Assembly: GCA_964356705.1 (NCBI GenBank)
Contig: CAYHIN010000008.1
Location: 1 to 29,673, forward strand
DNA length: 29,673 nt
Direction: 5' to 3'
Source: CAYHIN01 sp964356705
GTDB taxonomy: Bacteria; Patescibacteriota; Microgenomatia; CAZETR01; Amesbacteraceae
Position 1 is the stretch's first letter; every line of letters starts with the position of its first letter. Made by a program: the position numbers and the translations under genes. Positions 1-8,189 of this stretch are shown here, one piece after another. Under the pieces are notes generated by a model. That model saw nothing but the letters and a program-made list of their open reading frames with translations, searched no databases and was not told the DNA's origin.

Positions 1-1928
1 GCTACAAAACCCACTACACCGCCTTTATAAGCAAGAACCATGGCGGTCTTACCTCGCTCTTCTAGTCTTACCATTTGATTCTCAATCGTATTGACGGACA
101 ATTTCAAAACATCTGTAACAAGCTTTCGGTTCCCTAGGTAATACACCACATTATTTATGGTTCCCTGAACGCCATGTCCCGGAATAGCAGAGAAGTTACT
201 GACTTCGTGCAGTCCCAAACTTTCTGCTTCTGCTGCTTTATATATGGCTTCGGCTAATGGATGTTCTGACTGCTTTTCCAGGCTGGCGGCCACAGCGAGC
301 AAAGTGTTTCTGTCAAAATTGCTAACTGACTCAATATCAGTTACTTCTGGTTTGCCTTTAGTGAGAGTTCCTGTCTTGTCAAAAACAATGGTATTGATTT
401 TGCAGGCTTGTTCTAATGGTTCCCCGCCTTTAACCAAAATGCCGTTTTCTGCACCCTTACCGGTTCCAACCATAATCGCGGTCGGAGTAGCCAACCCAAG
501 TGCACAGGGACAGGCAATGACGATAACTGCAGTGAAAGCCATCAAGGCAAATGAAAGAGTGGCCCCTAAGATGAAATACCATATCCCGAAGGTTAGGATG
601 GCCAGAATAATTACTGCTGGGACAAAGTATGCAGAAATCTTGTCTGCTACGGCTTGAATCGGAGCCTTAGAACCCTGAGCTTCTTCAACTAAATGAATAA
701 TTTGAGAGAGAGTCGTCTCAGAGCCTACGCGCGTAGCGAGAAATTCAAAACTGCCAGTTTTGTTAATCGTTCCTCCAATAACATTATCTCCCTCATGTTT
801 TTCGACTGGAAGACTTTCGCCAGTAATCATGGATTCATCCAAAGCTGAAGATCCCCTGTTAATTAGACCGTCAACGGGTACTTTTTCACCTGGACGGACT
901 ACTACAATATCTCCGTTAATAACTTGTTCGACTGGAATATCTTGCGTCACTCCATTACGAATCACTCGCGCAGTCTTGGCTTGCAAACCCATAAGTTTTT
1001 TAATGGCTTCTGAAGTTTGACCTTTGGCCTTGGCCTCCAACCATTTACCTAAAATAACAAAGGTTATGAGAAAGGCTGCGGTTTCAAAGTAGAGTTCCGG
1101 AATCTTGGCTCCGTTGAGACCAATTAATGATCCTGTATTCAGGAAGTAACTTACAAAGTTAATTAAACTATAAAAATAGGCAACTGATGTCCCGATTGCA
1201 ATCAGGCTATCCATATTAAACGTCTTCATACGGAGTGACGACCACATACCCTGATAAAAACTTTTTCCGATGATAAGCTGGACTGGAGTTGTCAAAATCA
1301 AAGAGACGATACCTACGTATGGGAAGAGCGTTGATGCTGCTGGAATCCATTTAAAGAAATCCATTAACATGAAATAAATCATGGGTGCACTTAAAACAAG
1401 GCTAATCGCAAATTTATTGAACAGTTGTTTTATGTCTGCTTGACGTTTTTTTGTTTCTGCCTCTGAATCTTTCTGGTCAGCAAACTCGGCTACATACCCG
1501 GTTTTCCTCACTGCATCGACAAGCTTCTGTTTAGGAGAAACTGTCTCATCTAAAAGTATTGAGGCTTTTTCAGCTGCAAAATTTACATTGGCTTCTTTAA
1601 CACCAGGGACTTTTTTAAGAGAGCGCTCAATGAGTCCGGCACACGAAGAGCAGTGCATGCCGGATAGCGACAACTGAATTCTTTGCGTCCCAGAAGACTT
1701 GCTTGTTTCTTGAATTGTTGCAGAGTATCCGGCCTTACTGATAGCAGTTAAAATAGCATCAGATGAGGATTTGGATTCATCCAAAAGTAAGTGTGCTATA
1801 CCAGTTTTGTGATCAATCAAGATCTCTCTAATCCCAGGAAGTTCTTTCAACTCTTCTGAAATCAGAATTTCACACGACTGGCAGTGCATGCCGGTAATTT
1901 GTAAGTTAATTTTTTTAATCATATGCAT
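1..1928 (-). CDS. copA: Copper-exporting P1B-type ATPase with two N-terminal HMA domains (3' end outside window)
   Basis: Pumps Cu(I) (or Ag(I)) out of the cytosol using ATP. Translating the minus strand gives two HMA metal-binding domains, with GMHCQSC near residue 12 and GMHCSSC near residue 90, then transmembrane helices, the actuator motif TGES, the membrane metal site CPC (in ACPCALGLATPT, around 485-520) and the phosphorylation motif DKTGTLT (around 370-390). The C-terminal part of the nucleotide-binding domain lies beyond base 1. The ATG at 1928 overlaps the stop of the upstream HMA gene (TGATG), so translation is probably coupled; an in-frame ATG at 1922 is the alternative start. It is the last visible gene of the copper operon. 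The intact CPC contrasts with the CPD of the second ATPase at 3527-5713, so this one looks like the canonical Cu(I) exporter. Function is firm from motifs; the substrate is inferred from family and neighbours. Confidence 0.95.
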   Translation of the reverse strand, partial: MHMIKKINLQITGMHCQSCEILISEELKELPGIREILIDHKTGIAHLLLDESKSSSDAILTAISKAGYSATIQETSKSSGTQRIQLSLSGMHCSSCAGLIERSLKKVPGVKEANVNFAAEKASILLDETVSPKQKLVDAVRKTGYVAEFADQKDSEAETKKRQADIKQLFNKFAISLVLSAPMIYFMLMDFFKWIPAASTLFPYVGIVSLILTTPVQLIIGKSFYQGMWSSLRMKTFNMDSLIAIGTSVAYFYSLINFVSYFLNTGSLIGLNGAKIPELYFETAAFLITFVILGKWLEAKAKGQTSEAIKKLMGLQAKTARVIRNGVTQDIPVEQVINGDIVVVRPGEKVPVDGLINRGSSALDESMITGESLPVEKHEGDNVIGGTINKTGSFEFLATRVGSETTLSQIIHLVEEAQGSKAPIQAVADKISAYFVPAVIILAILTFGIWYFILGATLSFALMAFTAVIVIACPCALGLATPTAIMVGTGKGAENGILVKGGEPLEQACKINTIVFDKTGTLTKGKPEVTDIESVSNFDRNTLLAVAASLEKQSEHPLAEAIYKAAEAESLGLHEVSNFSAIPGHGVQGTINNVVYYLGNRKLVTDVLKLSVNTIENQMVRLEERGKTAMVLAYKGGVVGFV

Positions 1929-2137
1929 CACTCTTCGGCAACCTGATATGAAGTGTCTTTTAACACCTGATTAATTTCTAACACTGTTATTTTGCGATTA
2001 GCCTCAATCGTGGCGATTCCGGAGCCGAGCGACACTTCCACCTTGATCACTCCTTTTAGGCCCCCAATCCTTTTCTCAGTGATTTTCTTACATGCTGGGC
2101 AGGTCAGTCCGAATAGTTTGATGGCTTGTGTTTGCAT
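1928..2137 (-). CDS. Small HMA-domain copper chaperone (CopZ-like)
   Basis: A 69-residue protein made of one heavy-metal-associated domain with the metal-binding loop GLTCPACKK near residue 10, in the beta-alpha-beta arrangement typical of CopZ and Atx1. Such proteins carry Cu(I) in the cytosol and hand it to the HMA domains of CopA. The loop is GLTCPAC rather than the usual GMxCxxC, so the conserved Met is Leu. It sits between the HMA-SafE-cupredoxin gene (stop 2139, one base away) and copA (4-base overlap TGATG), which fits a role as partner of both. No separate promoter fits in the available space, so it should be cotranscribed from 3485 onward. Confidence 0.88.
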   Translation of the reverse strand: MQTQAIKLFGLTCPACKKITEKRIGGLKGVIKVEVSLGSGIATIEANRKITVLEINQVLKDTSYQVAEE

Positions 2138-2138
2138 A

Positions 2139-3485
2139 TTATTCCACTACATTAAATGAACCTGTATACATACCCATAGAACAAGAGAAGCGAATGGTGC
2201 CGGCTTGGCTCGGAGTAAATTCAAATATGTTTTCACCCAGGGCTAAACCTTTGCGTATTCCCAACTGCTGAGAAATGATGCTGCTGGCACAGGTATAAAC
2301 ACTTTCTGATGTCACAATCCATTTGACAGGAATTCCTTTTTTGATAGTAAACTTGTCCGGCTTGTACCCTGATGAATCCTGAGTCATGCGTACTTCTTGG
2401 ACACCATTCACAAGCTTGACGTTTTGATCTTGGACTACATTGCCAACAGAAGCAGCGGTGGGAGAAACTCCAAGTAGATTTAGACCGTTTCCGACATTGA
2501 AAAGGGCAAGCATTATGACTACCACACCGGCAGTTTTGAAGAACAACCGCGCAACACCCCCTTTAACGACTGAGGTAAGTCCACCGACCCCGAGTAAGCC
2601 AGGAGCAGTACCGAGAGCAAATACACCCATAGTCAATGCCCCAGTTAACGGACTACCCGTACTCATGGCAAACAGCTGCATTGCTTGGGTAAAACCACAA
2701 GGTAAGAAGAAGGTCATTCCACCCAAAACTGCCGAATTTTTGTTACTGTATTCTCCCTGGGATTTCCCTTGAATCCCAAACATTCGCGACAAACTCTTGG
2801 GTAGAGTAAAAGATATTCTTTTCAAGATTGGGAATACGTCAATTAGTTGCCCACCCAGAAGCAACATGACTAGTCCAACTGCGACTGTCAAAGTTCCTAA
2901 TACCGAAGTCGAAAGTTGGAACAGAGACCCAGCGAAACCCAAAACTGCCCCTAAAACAAAAAATGATATTATTCGGCCAAGATTAAAATATATATGGGGA
3001 GTAAATTTTTCCATGCCGCTGGCATAAGGTTTTTGAGCTGAGAAACGAGCGGAGGCACCAAGGACTAAACCGCCAACCAATGCCATACATGTTGACACTC
3101 CGGCGGTAAGGCCAATAAGAAAGACGATTGATAAGCTTGAGTAACTTCCAGAAATTGAACTACTCAGATTAAATATCCCCAGCGTTTTGGCCACTAGAAA
3201 AAGTGCCATCGCAATAAAGAAAGCCACTCCTAGGTCAATATAATCTCTGTGATTACGAGAGAAAAAATGAATCTTTCCATCCCGACCGATCCCGTAGCCT
3301 GCGCTTTCTACCGCTTTTGTGACGGCTTGTGCATCCAACTTGCAATCACAGTCGACAACTGCAATTCCTGTTTTATGACTAACTGAAACTCTTTTTACAC
3401 CGGGGACTTTCTTTAGTTCGTCTTCAATTAACATTTCGCATGACCGGCAGTGCATGCCTTGGATATGAATTTGTTGTTTACTCAT
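2139..3485 (-). CDS. HMA - TauE/SafE (DsbD-like) membrane - cupredoxin fusion protein
   Basis: About 448 residues in three parts. Residues 1-65 are an HMA domain (GMHCRSC). Residues about 85-350 are a polytopic TauE/SafE/DsbD-like membrane domain, with GVSTCMALVGG, NLGRI and LPCGFTQAMQL landmarks. The last ~90 residues are a cupredoxin-like domain ending in FSCSMGMYTG, which has Cys and Met copper ligands. The family is usually linked to copper handling across the membrane; the reaction is not established. The frame extends to a GTG at 3506, but ATG 3485 is preferred because TATGCT (3492-3497) lies exactly six bases upstream, predicting a leaderless mRNA, and the copper-box at 3509-3525 lies behind it. 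It is followed one base later by the free HMA chaperone. Confidence 0.9.
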   Translation of the reverse strand: MSKQQIHIQGMHCRSCEMLIEDELKKVPGVKRVSVSHKTGIAVVDCDCKLDAQAVTKAVESAGYGIGRDGKIHFFSRNHRDYIDLGVAFFIAMALFLVAKTLGIFNLSSSISGSYSSLSIVFLIGLTAGVSTCMALVGGLVLGASARFSAQKPYASGMEKFTPHIYFNLGRIISFFVLGAVLGFAGSLFQLSTSVLGTLTVAVGLVMLLLGGQLIDVFPILKRISFTLPKSLSRMFGIQGKSQGEYSNKNSAVLGGMTFFLPCGFTQAMQLFAMSTGSPLTGALTMGVFALGTAPGLLGVGGLTSVVKGGVARLFFKTAGVVVIMLALFNVGNGLNLLGVSPTAASVGNVVQDQNVKLVNGVQEVRMTQDSSGYKPDKFTIKKGIPVKWIVTSESVYTCASSIISQQLGIRKGLALGENIFEFTPSQAGTIRFSCSMGMYTGSFNVVE

Positions 3486-3491
3486 TGCCAG

Positions 3492-3525
3492 AGCATACAA
3501 GAGCACGTATTAAGATTTTATGAAG
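3492..3525 (-). promoter_or_regulatory. Copper-box B plus -10 for the HMA-SafE-cupredoxin gene
   Basis: The minus strand reads CTTCATAAAATCTTAAT (3525-3509), then 11 bases, then TATGCT (3497-3492), then six bases to ATG 3485. The box lies immediately after the stop of the upstream ATPase and gives the 3' half of the operon its own promoter. It differs at one position of 17 from the box in front of the CsoR-like gene. The 11-bp direct-repeat form is that of OmpR/PhoB-class regulators; assignment to the local response regulator is inferred. Confidence 0.7.
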
Positions 3526-3526
3526 A

Positions 3527-5713
3527 TTATAGGACCAGGAGATCTTTTTCAGCTCTGTTTAGAAGTACTGCATTTGTGGCCACAATAATCGAGGAAATAC
3601 TCATCAGAAGGGCTGCAAATTCGGGACGCAAGGTAATGCCGTAGCTAGGATAGAGCACGCCTGCCGCAATGGGTATTGCCAGAAGATTATAAATGCTCGC
3701 CCAAACCAGATTTTCTTTCATCTTTCGAACTGTAGCCTGGGAAAGTTTTATGGCTCTCAACACGTCAGCGGGGTCTGATTTCATCAAGACTACTTTGGCA
3801 GTTTCGATAGCCACATCGGTGCCTGCGCCGATGGCAATACCAATATCTGCTTGGGCCAAGGCAGGGGCGTCGTTAACTCCATCACCAACCATGGCCGTAA
3901 ACTTACCTTCTTGTTGTAGTTTTTTTACGTATGAAGCCTTATCTTCCGGTAAGACTTCAGAAAAGATTCTGTCGATTCCTAGTTGCTTTCCAATTGCCTC
4001 TGCAGTTTTCTTGTTATCTCCAGTAATCATTGCCACTTCCAGCCCGAGTTCCTTCATCCGAACAATAGCTTGTTTGGCATTTTCTTTGACCGGATCAGAG
4101 GCAGCCGCAACTCCAGCAATTTTGTTATCTACTGCTAAGACCATAATTGTTTTCCCCTCTGACAAAAGGCGGTCGATTTCCCCTTGCAGCGAACTGAGAT
4201 CAACCTTCCAATCGTTCATTAGTCTAATAGTCCCGACTAACACATGTTTGCCGTCAACAACGGCTTCGACGCCGTGTCCTGCTAAATTTTTGAATTTCTC
4301 AACCTTTTTGGAAATATCTACCTTTCTACGTTTGGCTTCCTCTAAAACCGCAAAACTCAAAGGGTGAGATGATTTTTCTTCGGCGGCTGCATCAAGCTGA
4401 ATGATCTGATTTTCAGTGAATCCTTTGGCTGCAATAACGTTAGTAATTATCGGCTTTCCTTCAGTCAAAGTCCCAGTTTTATCCATTACTACTGCTTGGA
4501 TTTTTGACACTTGTTCGAGAGTGGGAGCGTCTTTAATGAGGATATTGTGCTTTGCTCCCAAACCGGTGCCGACGGCAACAGCAGTGGGAGTGGCCAACCC
4601 TAACGCGTCTGGACAGGCTATGACCACTGTCGAGATGGCAAAAGTAAGGGCAAACATAAGAGGTTGGCCAAGAATGAAAAACCAGACGATAAAAGTGAGT
4701 AACCCACCCCCGACTGCAACAACTACTAAATATTTGGCAAATCGGTCTGCAATCTTTTGTCCGGGAGCTTTGGAGTTTTGGGCTGTTTCAACCATCTTCA
4801 CAATCTGAGCCAGGGCTGTGTCTTCGCCTATTTTTGTGGCTTTGAACTGTACTGACCCCGAAGTGTTTATTGAACCGCCAATGACTTTGTCACCAACGCT
4901 TTTGGCAACAGGGAGAGATTCTCCGGTAACCAGCGACTCATCGATGGCAGTTTCACCTTCAACAATCTCTCCATCGACGGGTGCTTTGTCGCCTGGCTTT
5001 AGGATAATAATGTCACCCAACTTTACTTTCGCCGTGGGAATTAACTCTTCTTTGCCATTTCTAATAACCCTGGCTTGGGGAGGAACTAGATCAAACAGGG
5101 CTTGAAGAGCATCTGTGGTTCCACGTCTGCTTTTCATTTCCATCCAATGTCCGAATAGAACAAAGGTGATGAGCATGGCTGCTGCTTCGTAAAAGGATTC
5201 TTCGCTACCCAAAAGTGTCAGAACTACGCTGAAAGCATATGCGGCAGTAATACCCACCGCAATCAGGACTGCCATATTTAGAGTTTTTGCTTGCAGGGCT
5301 TTGTAAGTGGAGTACAGGAATATCCAGCCAGAATAGAAATAAACAGGAGTGGTTAAAAGAAACATAATCCAACTGGCAGGAATAGGTGTCGGGAGTCTTA
5401 ATCCCAGAATATTCATCCCCAAGGGTGAATAGGCGATAATTGGCAATGTCAAAATCAAGGCAATAAAAAACTTATTGCGAATATCTTCTTCCATAAGCTT
5501 TGCCATTTCGCGTCCTGCCAAACCGCCATGTTCCATACCCATCGCCATTGTCATGCTCATTTTGAACTTTTCCCAGAAAGACATTTTAGACATGGATTTC
5601 ATCTCTTTTGTGGGAACCAAAGTCATGCCACACTTGGGACATTTACCAGGTTTTCTCTCTTGCACTTCTGGGTGCATCGGACAGGTGTAAGTCATTTCTT
5701 TCACACTTATCAT
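3527..5713 (-). CDS. P1B-type metal ATPase with CPD instead of CPC, Met-rich N-terminus
   Basis: A 728-residue heavy-metal P-type ATPase. The N-terminus has a zinc-ribbon-like heavy-metal-binding domain (YTCPMHPEV...CPKCGM, residues 9-30), then a Met-rich stretch with KMSMTMAMGMEHGG at 51-64, then the membrane part. TGES is at about 263-266 and the phosphorylated Asp at 411 (DKTGTLT). The membrane metal motif at 367-369 reads Cys-Pro-Asp, not Cys-Pro-Cys. Near the C-terminus the other Cu(I) signature residues are kept (YN in TM7, MSISS in TM8). The family exports Cu(I)/Ag(I); whether Asp changes metal choice cannot be told. ATG 5713 lies 11 bases after the short ORF upstream; ATG 5695 is an alternative start. 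It is the first large gene of the copper operon. Confidence 0.93.
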   Translation of the reverse strand: MISVKEMTYTCPMHPEVQERKPGKCPKCGMTLVPTKEMKSMSKMSFWEKFKMSMTMAMGMEHGGLAGREMAKLMEEDIRNKFFIALILTLPIIAYSPLGMNILGLRLPTPIPASWIMFLLTTPVYFYSGWIFLYSTYKALQAKTLNMAVLIAVGITAAYAFSVVLTLLGSEESFYEAAAMLITFVLFGHWMEMKSRRGTTDALQALFDLVPPQARVIRNGKEELIPTAKVKLGDIIILKPGDKAPVDGEIVEGETAIDESLVTGESLPVAKSVGDKVIGGSINTSGSVQFKATKIGEDTALAQIVKMVETAQNSKAPGQKIADRFAKYLVVVAVGGGLLTFIVWFFILGQPLMFALTFAISTVVIACPDALGLATPTAVAVGTGLGAKHNILIKDAPTLEQVSKIQAVVMDKTGTLTEGKPIITNVIAAKGFTENQIIQLDAAAEEKSSHPLSFAVLEEAKRRKVDISKKVEKFKNLAGHGVEAVVDGKHVLVGTIRLMNDWKVDLSSLQGEIDRLLSEGKTIMVLAVDNKIAGVAAASDPVKENAKQAIVRMKELGLEVAMITGDNKKTAEAIGKQLGIDRIFSEVLPEDKASYVKKLQQEGKFTAMVGDGVNDAPALAQADIGIAIGAGTDVAIETAKVVLMKSDPADVLRAIKLSQATVRKMKENLVWASIYNLLAIPIAAGVLYPSYGITLRPEFAALLMSISSIIVATNAVLLNRAEKDLLVL

Positions 5714-5724
5714 TGTATTACTTT

Positions 5725-5800
5725 TTATCCAAAGGCGCCTTTTTTTAACAAGTTCCTATATCGCTGTAGGACTTCTGCAGGGAAAATGACAGCATCCCAT
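5725..5800 (-). CDS. Short Cys-rich ORF with apparent +1 frameshift, upstream of the ATPase
   Basis: A perfect Shine-Dalgarno AAGGAGGTG (5815-5807), six bases from ATG 5800, starts MGCCHFPCRSPTAI and then TAG (5758-5756). A +1 shift at TTT CCC T instead gives MGCCHF followed by PAEVLQRYRNLLKKGAFG and TAA at 5727-5725, which looks like a genuine amphipathic helix ending just before the ATPase. UUU-C and CCC-U are both known +1-prone contexts. Possibilities are programmed frameshifting, a mutated small gene, a one-base sequence error, or a 14-residue leader peptide with CCH and C metal ligands. I recognise no family. The strong ribosome site argues that it is translated. Confidence 0.45.
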
Positions 5801-5838
5801 ATTTTTCACCTCCTTTTCATCTTAACTGTAACTATTTC

Positions 5839-5872
5839 ATCCTATTCTATTGACCATTAAACTGCTGTGAGT
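5839..5872 (-). promoter_or_regulatory. Weak copper-box E plus -10 for the Cys-rich ORF / CPD ATPase transcript
   Basis: The minus strand reads ACTCACAGCAGTTTAAT (5872-5856), 11 bases, then TAGGAT (5844-5839). The box matches the consensus of the four better sites at 12 of 17 positions, and the spacing to the -10 is the same as in three of them. The same TAGGAT is used before the CsoR-like gene. Transcription should start near 5832, leaving a leader of about 32 bases with a strong Shine-Dalgarno. Confidence 0.45.
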
Positions 5873-5888
5873 TTAGTGTTAACTTTTC

Positions 5889-6050
5889 TTAATGCTTGTG
5901 ACCGCCGGACTTCATCATCCAAACATGCATCAGAGGACAAGCAAGGAGGACTCCAACAACAAATAAATTGCTTGCAGGGACCTTAAACACACTTACCGCA
6001 ATAATGAACAAGGCAACTACCCCTAAACAAATACCGATCCATTTAATCAT
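5889..6050 (-). CDS. DUF2933-like small membrane protein of copper loci
   Basis: A 53-residue peptide: MIKWIGICLG start, one or two hydrophobic helices (about residues 4-21 and 28-40), the motif LLACPLMHVWMM and a His-rich tail SGGHKH. The ACPLMH core with a Gly/His tail is what I know as DUF2933, a family often found next to copper exporters; its biochemical role is unknown, though the Cys, Met and His residues suggest metal contact. ATG 6050 has a textbook Shine-Dalgarno AAGGAGG (6063-6057) at six bases. The stop is at 5891-5889. It has its own promoter with copper-box D and lies between the sensor kinase and the Cys-rich ORF. Confidence 0.85.
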   Translation of the reverse strand: MIKWIGICLGVVALFIIAVSVFKVPASNLFVVGVLLACPLMHVWMMKSGGHKH

Positions 6051-6081
6051 TGTTCGCCTCCTTATAATTTGTAATATTCTT

Positions 6082-6115
6082 AGTATAGAAAAAGGTGGAT
6101 TAGGAAATCATGAGG
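6082..6115 (-). promoter_or_regulatory. Copper-box D plus -10 for the DUF2933-like gene
   Basis: The minus strand reads CCTCATGATTTCCTAAT (6115-6099), 11 bases, TATACT (6087-6082). The two 11-bp halves ATTTCCTCATG and ATTTCCTAATC form a direct repeat that overlaps the last codons and stop of the sensor-kinase gene and covers the -35 region, the class II activator layout. Transcription should start near 6075, giving a leader of about 25 bases containing AAGGAGG. Confidence 0.7.
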
Positions 6116-7511
6116 AAATATCAGCAATAGGCAAAGAGATAACTACTGAGGTGCCAGTCCCAACCTTGCTTGATACATTGATATCTCCTTTATGGGCCTT
6201 GATGATTCCTTGTGCAATTGCTAATCCCAGTCCTGAGCCTAATATTTTGGTTGTCTTTGATCCTCTATAGAAACGCTCAAAAATGTGAGCGAGTTCTTTT
6301 TCCGGAATACCAATACCTGTGTCAATCACTTCTATAAACGCTTTTTCCTTCTTCTTGTGAAGAGATATTGTTACGATTTTGTCCTTGGGAGTGTACTTGA
6401 TAGCATTATCGATAACATTGAGAATTGCTCTACTGATTTTGTCTTCCATACCCATAACTAAAATATTTTGTTCAATCTTACCTTTAATAATGATGTGTTT
6501 TGGGGTTGCTAATTTGGTTGCAATTTCCTTTAATTCAACAAGGGAAGAGGATAGGTCGAAGTTTAAATCTTTCAAATTTGCATTTTCTGCTCCTAGCCAG
6601 GCCAGATCGAGTATGTTTTTGATCGTGCTTGATAAGCGGTTCACATCTATTAGAGTTTCGCTGAAAGCTTGTTTGTACTCATTGTTTGTTCTGCTTTTGG
6701 AAAGAGTGAGCTCAATTTCCCCCCGAAGAGTTGCAATTGGTGTTTTTAATTCATGCGCTACATCGCCAATAAATTGGCGCTCTCTCTGAAACGACTCTTG
6801 TATACGATTTAGAAGCTTATTAAATGCCGTTCCTAGTTTCTCAATCTCATCTCCTGTCTTGGGTGCATCGACCCTTTCTTCTAGGTGCTCCGTGCTTATT
6901 TCTTCCATCTTGTCACTGATATGTGATATTGGGCTCATTATTTTACCGGCCAAAATCCGTCCGCCAAAAACACTTGGAATGATTAGTAAGGTGAAGATAT
7001 AGCCTAAGGTGCTTAGTAGTGTGTTTAGGGATTTTTGAATAGCGTCTATGGGATGTGCAACCAAAACAACTCCCAATAGATTGCTATTTGATCTAATTGG
7101 TTCTGCTACAAACCGCATTGGAGTGTTATTAATATCCTGGTTTATAAAAACGACGTCTGAACTATTTTGAACTTGTTCAAAAAGGAACTGATACGACACA
7201 TAGGAATTATCGGAATCTAATGATGTCCTCACGACGTTGCCGTTCTCATCTAAGAGAATGGCTACCATGCCAGGGATATTGCTGAATTCTGCATATAATT
7301 GTTGCTTGAGAATATCTTCGTGCAAACTGACACCTTGACGAGTAGCAATTTCAGCCAACTTACTGGCATGAGTTGATAATTCTTTATCTACTTGCTGAAA
7401 AAGAATCTGTCGGGTTACTAAATAGAAGCTCGTAAAGATGAAGGCTGTTGCCAAAAACAGAGTCAGACTATACCAAAGAAGTATGCGGAAACGAATGCTT
7501 CTAGTATTCAT
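6108..7511 (-). CDS. CusS-like sensor histidine kinase
   Basis: A 467-residue membrane kinase. Helix 1 spans about residues 9-32, an extracytoplasmic sensor loop about 33-165, helix 2 about 166-186, then a HAMP linker, the HisKA box with the phosphorylated His at 253 (FIGDVAHELKTP), and the ATPase domain with N box (NVIDNAIKYTP), G1 (DTGIGIPE) and G2 (GSGLGLAIAQ). It should autophosphorylate on sensing an envelope signal, probably copper or silver given its location, and pass phosphate to the response regulator whose stop (7515) is three bases before its ATG. I see no obvious Met/His cluster in the sensor loop, so the ligand is inferred from context. No Shine-Dalgarno is visible and translation is probably coupled to the regulator gene. 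Confidence 0.95.
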   Translation of the reverse strand: MNTRSIRFRILLWYSLTLFLATAFIFTSFYLVTRQILFQQVDKELSTHASKLAEIATRQGVSLHEDILKQQLYAEFSNIPGMVAILLDENGNVVRTSLDSDNSYVSYQFLFEQVQNSSDVVFINQDINNTPMRFVAEPIRSNSNLLGVVLVAHPIDAIQKSLNTLLSTLGYIFTLLIIPSVFGGRILAGKIMSPISHISDKMEEISTEHLEERVDAPKTGDEIEKLGTAFNKLLNRIQESFQRERQFIGDVAHELKTPIATLRGEIELTLSKSRTNNEYKQAFSETLIDVNRLSSTIKNILDLAWLGAENANLKDLNFDLSSSLVELKEIATKLATPKHIIIKGKIEQNILVMGMEDKISRAILNVIDNAIKYTPKDKIVTISLHKKKEKAFIEVIDTGIGIPEKELAHIFERFYRGSKTTKILGSGLGLAIAQGIIKAHKGDINVSSKVGTGTSVVISLPIADISS

Positions 7512-7514
7512 ATA

Positions 7515-8183
7515 TTAGTCGCCAATCTTGTAACCCACGCCGTGGATTGTCTGAATCATCTTCTTTTTGGAACCTGAATCGATTTTCTTTCGCAGGGCAA
7601 CTACAAATACGTCTACGACATTGCTCATACCTTCAAAATTGTAATCCCATACATGTTCTATAATCATAGTCCTACTTACGACTTCTCCTTTGTGTCTTAG
7701 TAGTAGTTCTAAAACGGCAAATTCCTTTGGTGTCAGATTGATTGTTTTTTCCCCACGCTTAACGATGTGTTTTAGGGGGTCAACTTCCAGATCGTCTAGT
7801 AAAAGAGAGGGTGAAGCCTCTTGGTGACTTCTGCGGATTAAGGCGTGTACTCTCGAGCGGAATTCGACAAATGAGAAAGGTTTTGTAATGTAATCATCGG
7901 CCCCACTATCCAATCCTGCTACTTTATCTTCGGTGGTGGATTTGGCAGTCAGTACAAGGATCGGAGTTTTAATATTCTTCTTTCGCAGTTCGCGACAAAG
8001 CTGCAATCCATCCATTTTTGGAAGCATAATGTCGAGAACTATCAGATCATACTGCTCACCCTCTGCTAGATATAAGCCTTCTTCACCGTCAAAAGCTTGG
8101 TCAACTGCAAATCCATCTTCTACAAACCCTTTTTTGATAATATTTGAAAGTCTCCGCTCATCCTCAACAATCAAGATTCTCAT
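7515..8183 (-). CDS. OmpR/PhoB-family response regulator (CusR/CopR-like)
   Basis: A 222-residue regulator. The receiver domain spans 1-115, with acidic residues E7-D8, the phosphorylated D51 (VLDIMLPKMDG) and the conserved Lys in DDYITKPF. A winged-helix DNA-binding domain spans about 125-220 (LTPKEFAVLELLLRHKGEVVSR is split here by its usual features: TPKEF, LL and G-V-SR). Paired with the kinase downstream. ATG 8183 lies six bases after TACAAT (8195-8190), so the mRNA is predicted leaderless, and copper-box C precedes the -10, which fits positive autoregulation. It probably binds the 17-bp boxes found at five promoters of this locus; that pairing is inference. Confidence 0.95.
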   Translation of the reverse strand: MRILIVEDERRLSNIIKKGFVEDGFAVDQAFDGEEGLYLAEGEQYDLIVLDIMLPKMDGLQLCRELRKKNIKTPILVLTAKSTTEDKVAGLDSGADDYITKPFSFVEFRSRVHALIRRSHQEASPSLLLDDLEVDPLKHIVKRGEKTINLTPKEFAVLELLLRHKGEVVSRTMIIEHVWDYNFEGMSNVVDVFVVALRKKIDSGSKKKMIQTIHGVGYKIGD

Positions 8184-8189
8184 ACCCCT

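Noticed and set aside
3693..4367. Open frame of 224 codons on the plus strand
   Set aside because: It lies entirely antisense to the catalytic domain of the CPD ATPase and has no family motif or start signal.
5735..5752. AAAGGCGCCTTTTTTT as a plus-strand terminator
   Set aside because: The palindrome leaves no loop, and no plus-strand transcript is expected there; on the minus strand it is the end of the short ORF.
5877..5895. Plus-strand TTAACTTTTCTTAAT as a further copper-box
   Set aside because: The half-sites are spaced ten bases, the sequence lies in the wrong orientation and inside the end of the DUF2933-like gene, and no -10 follows.
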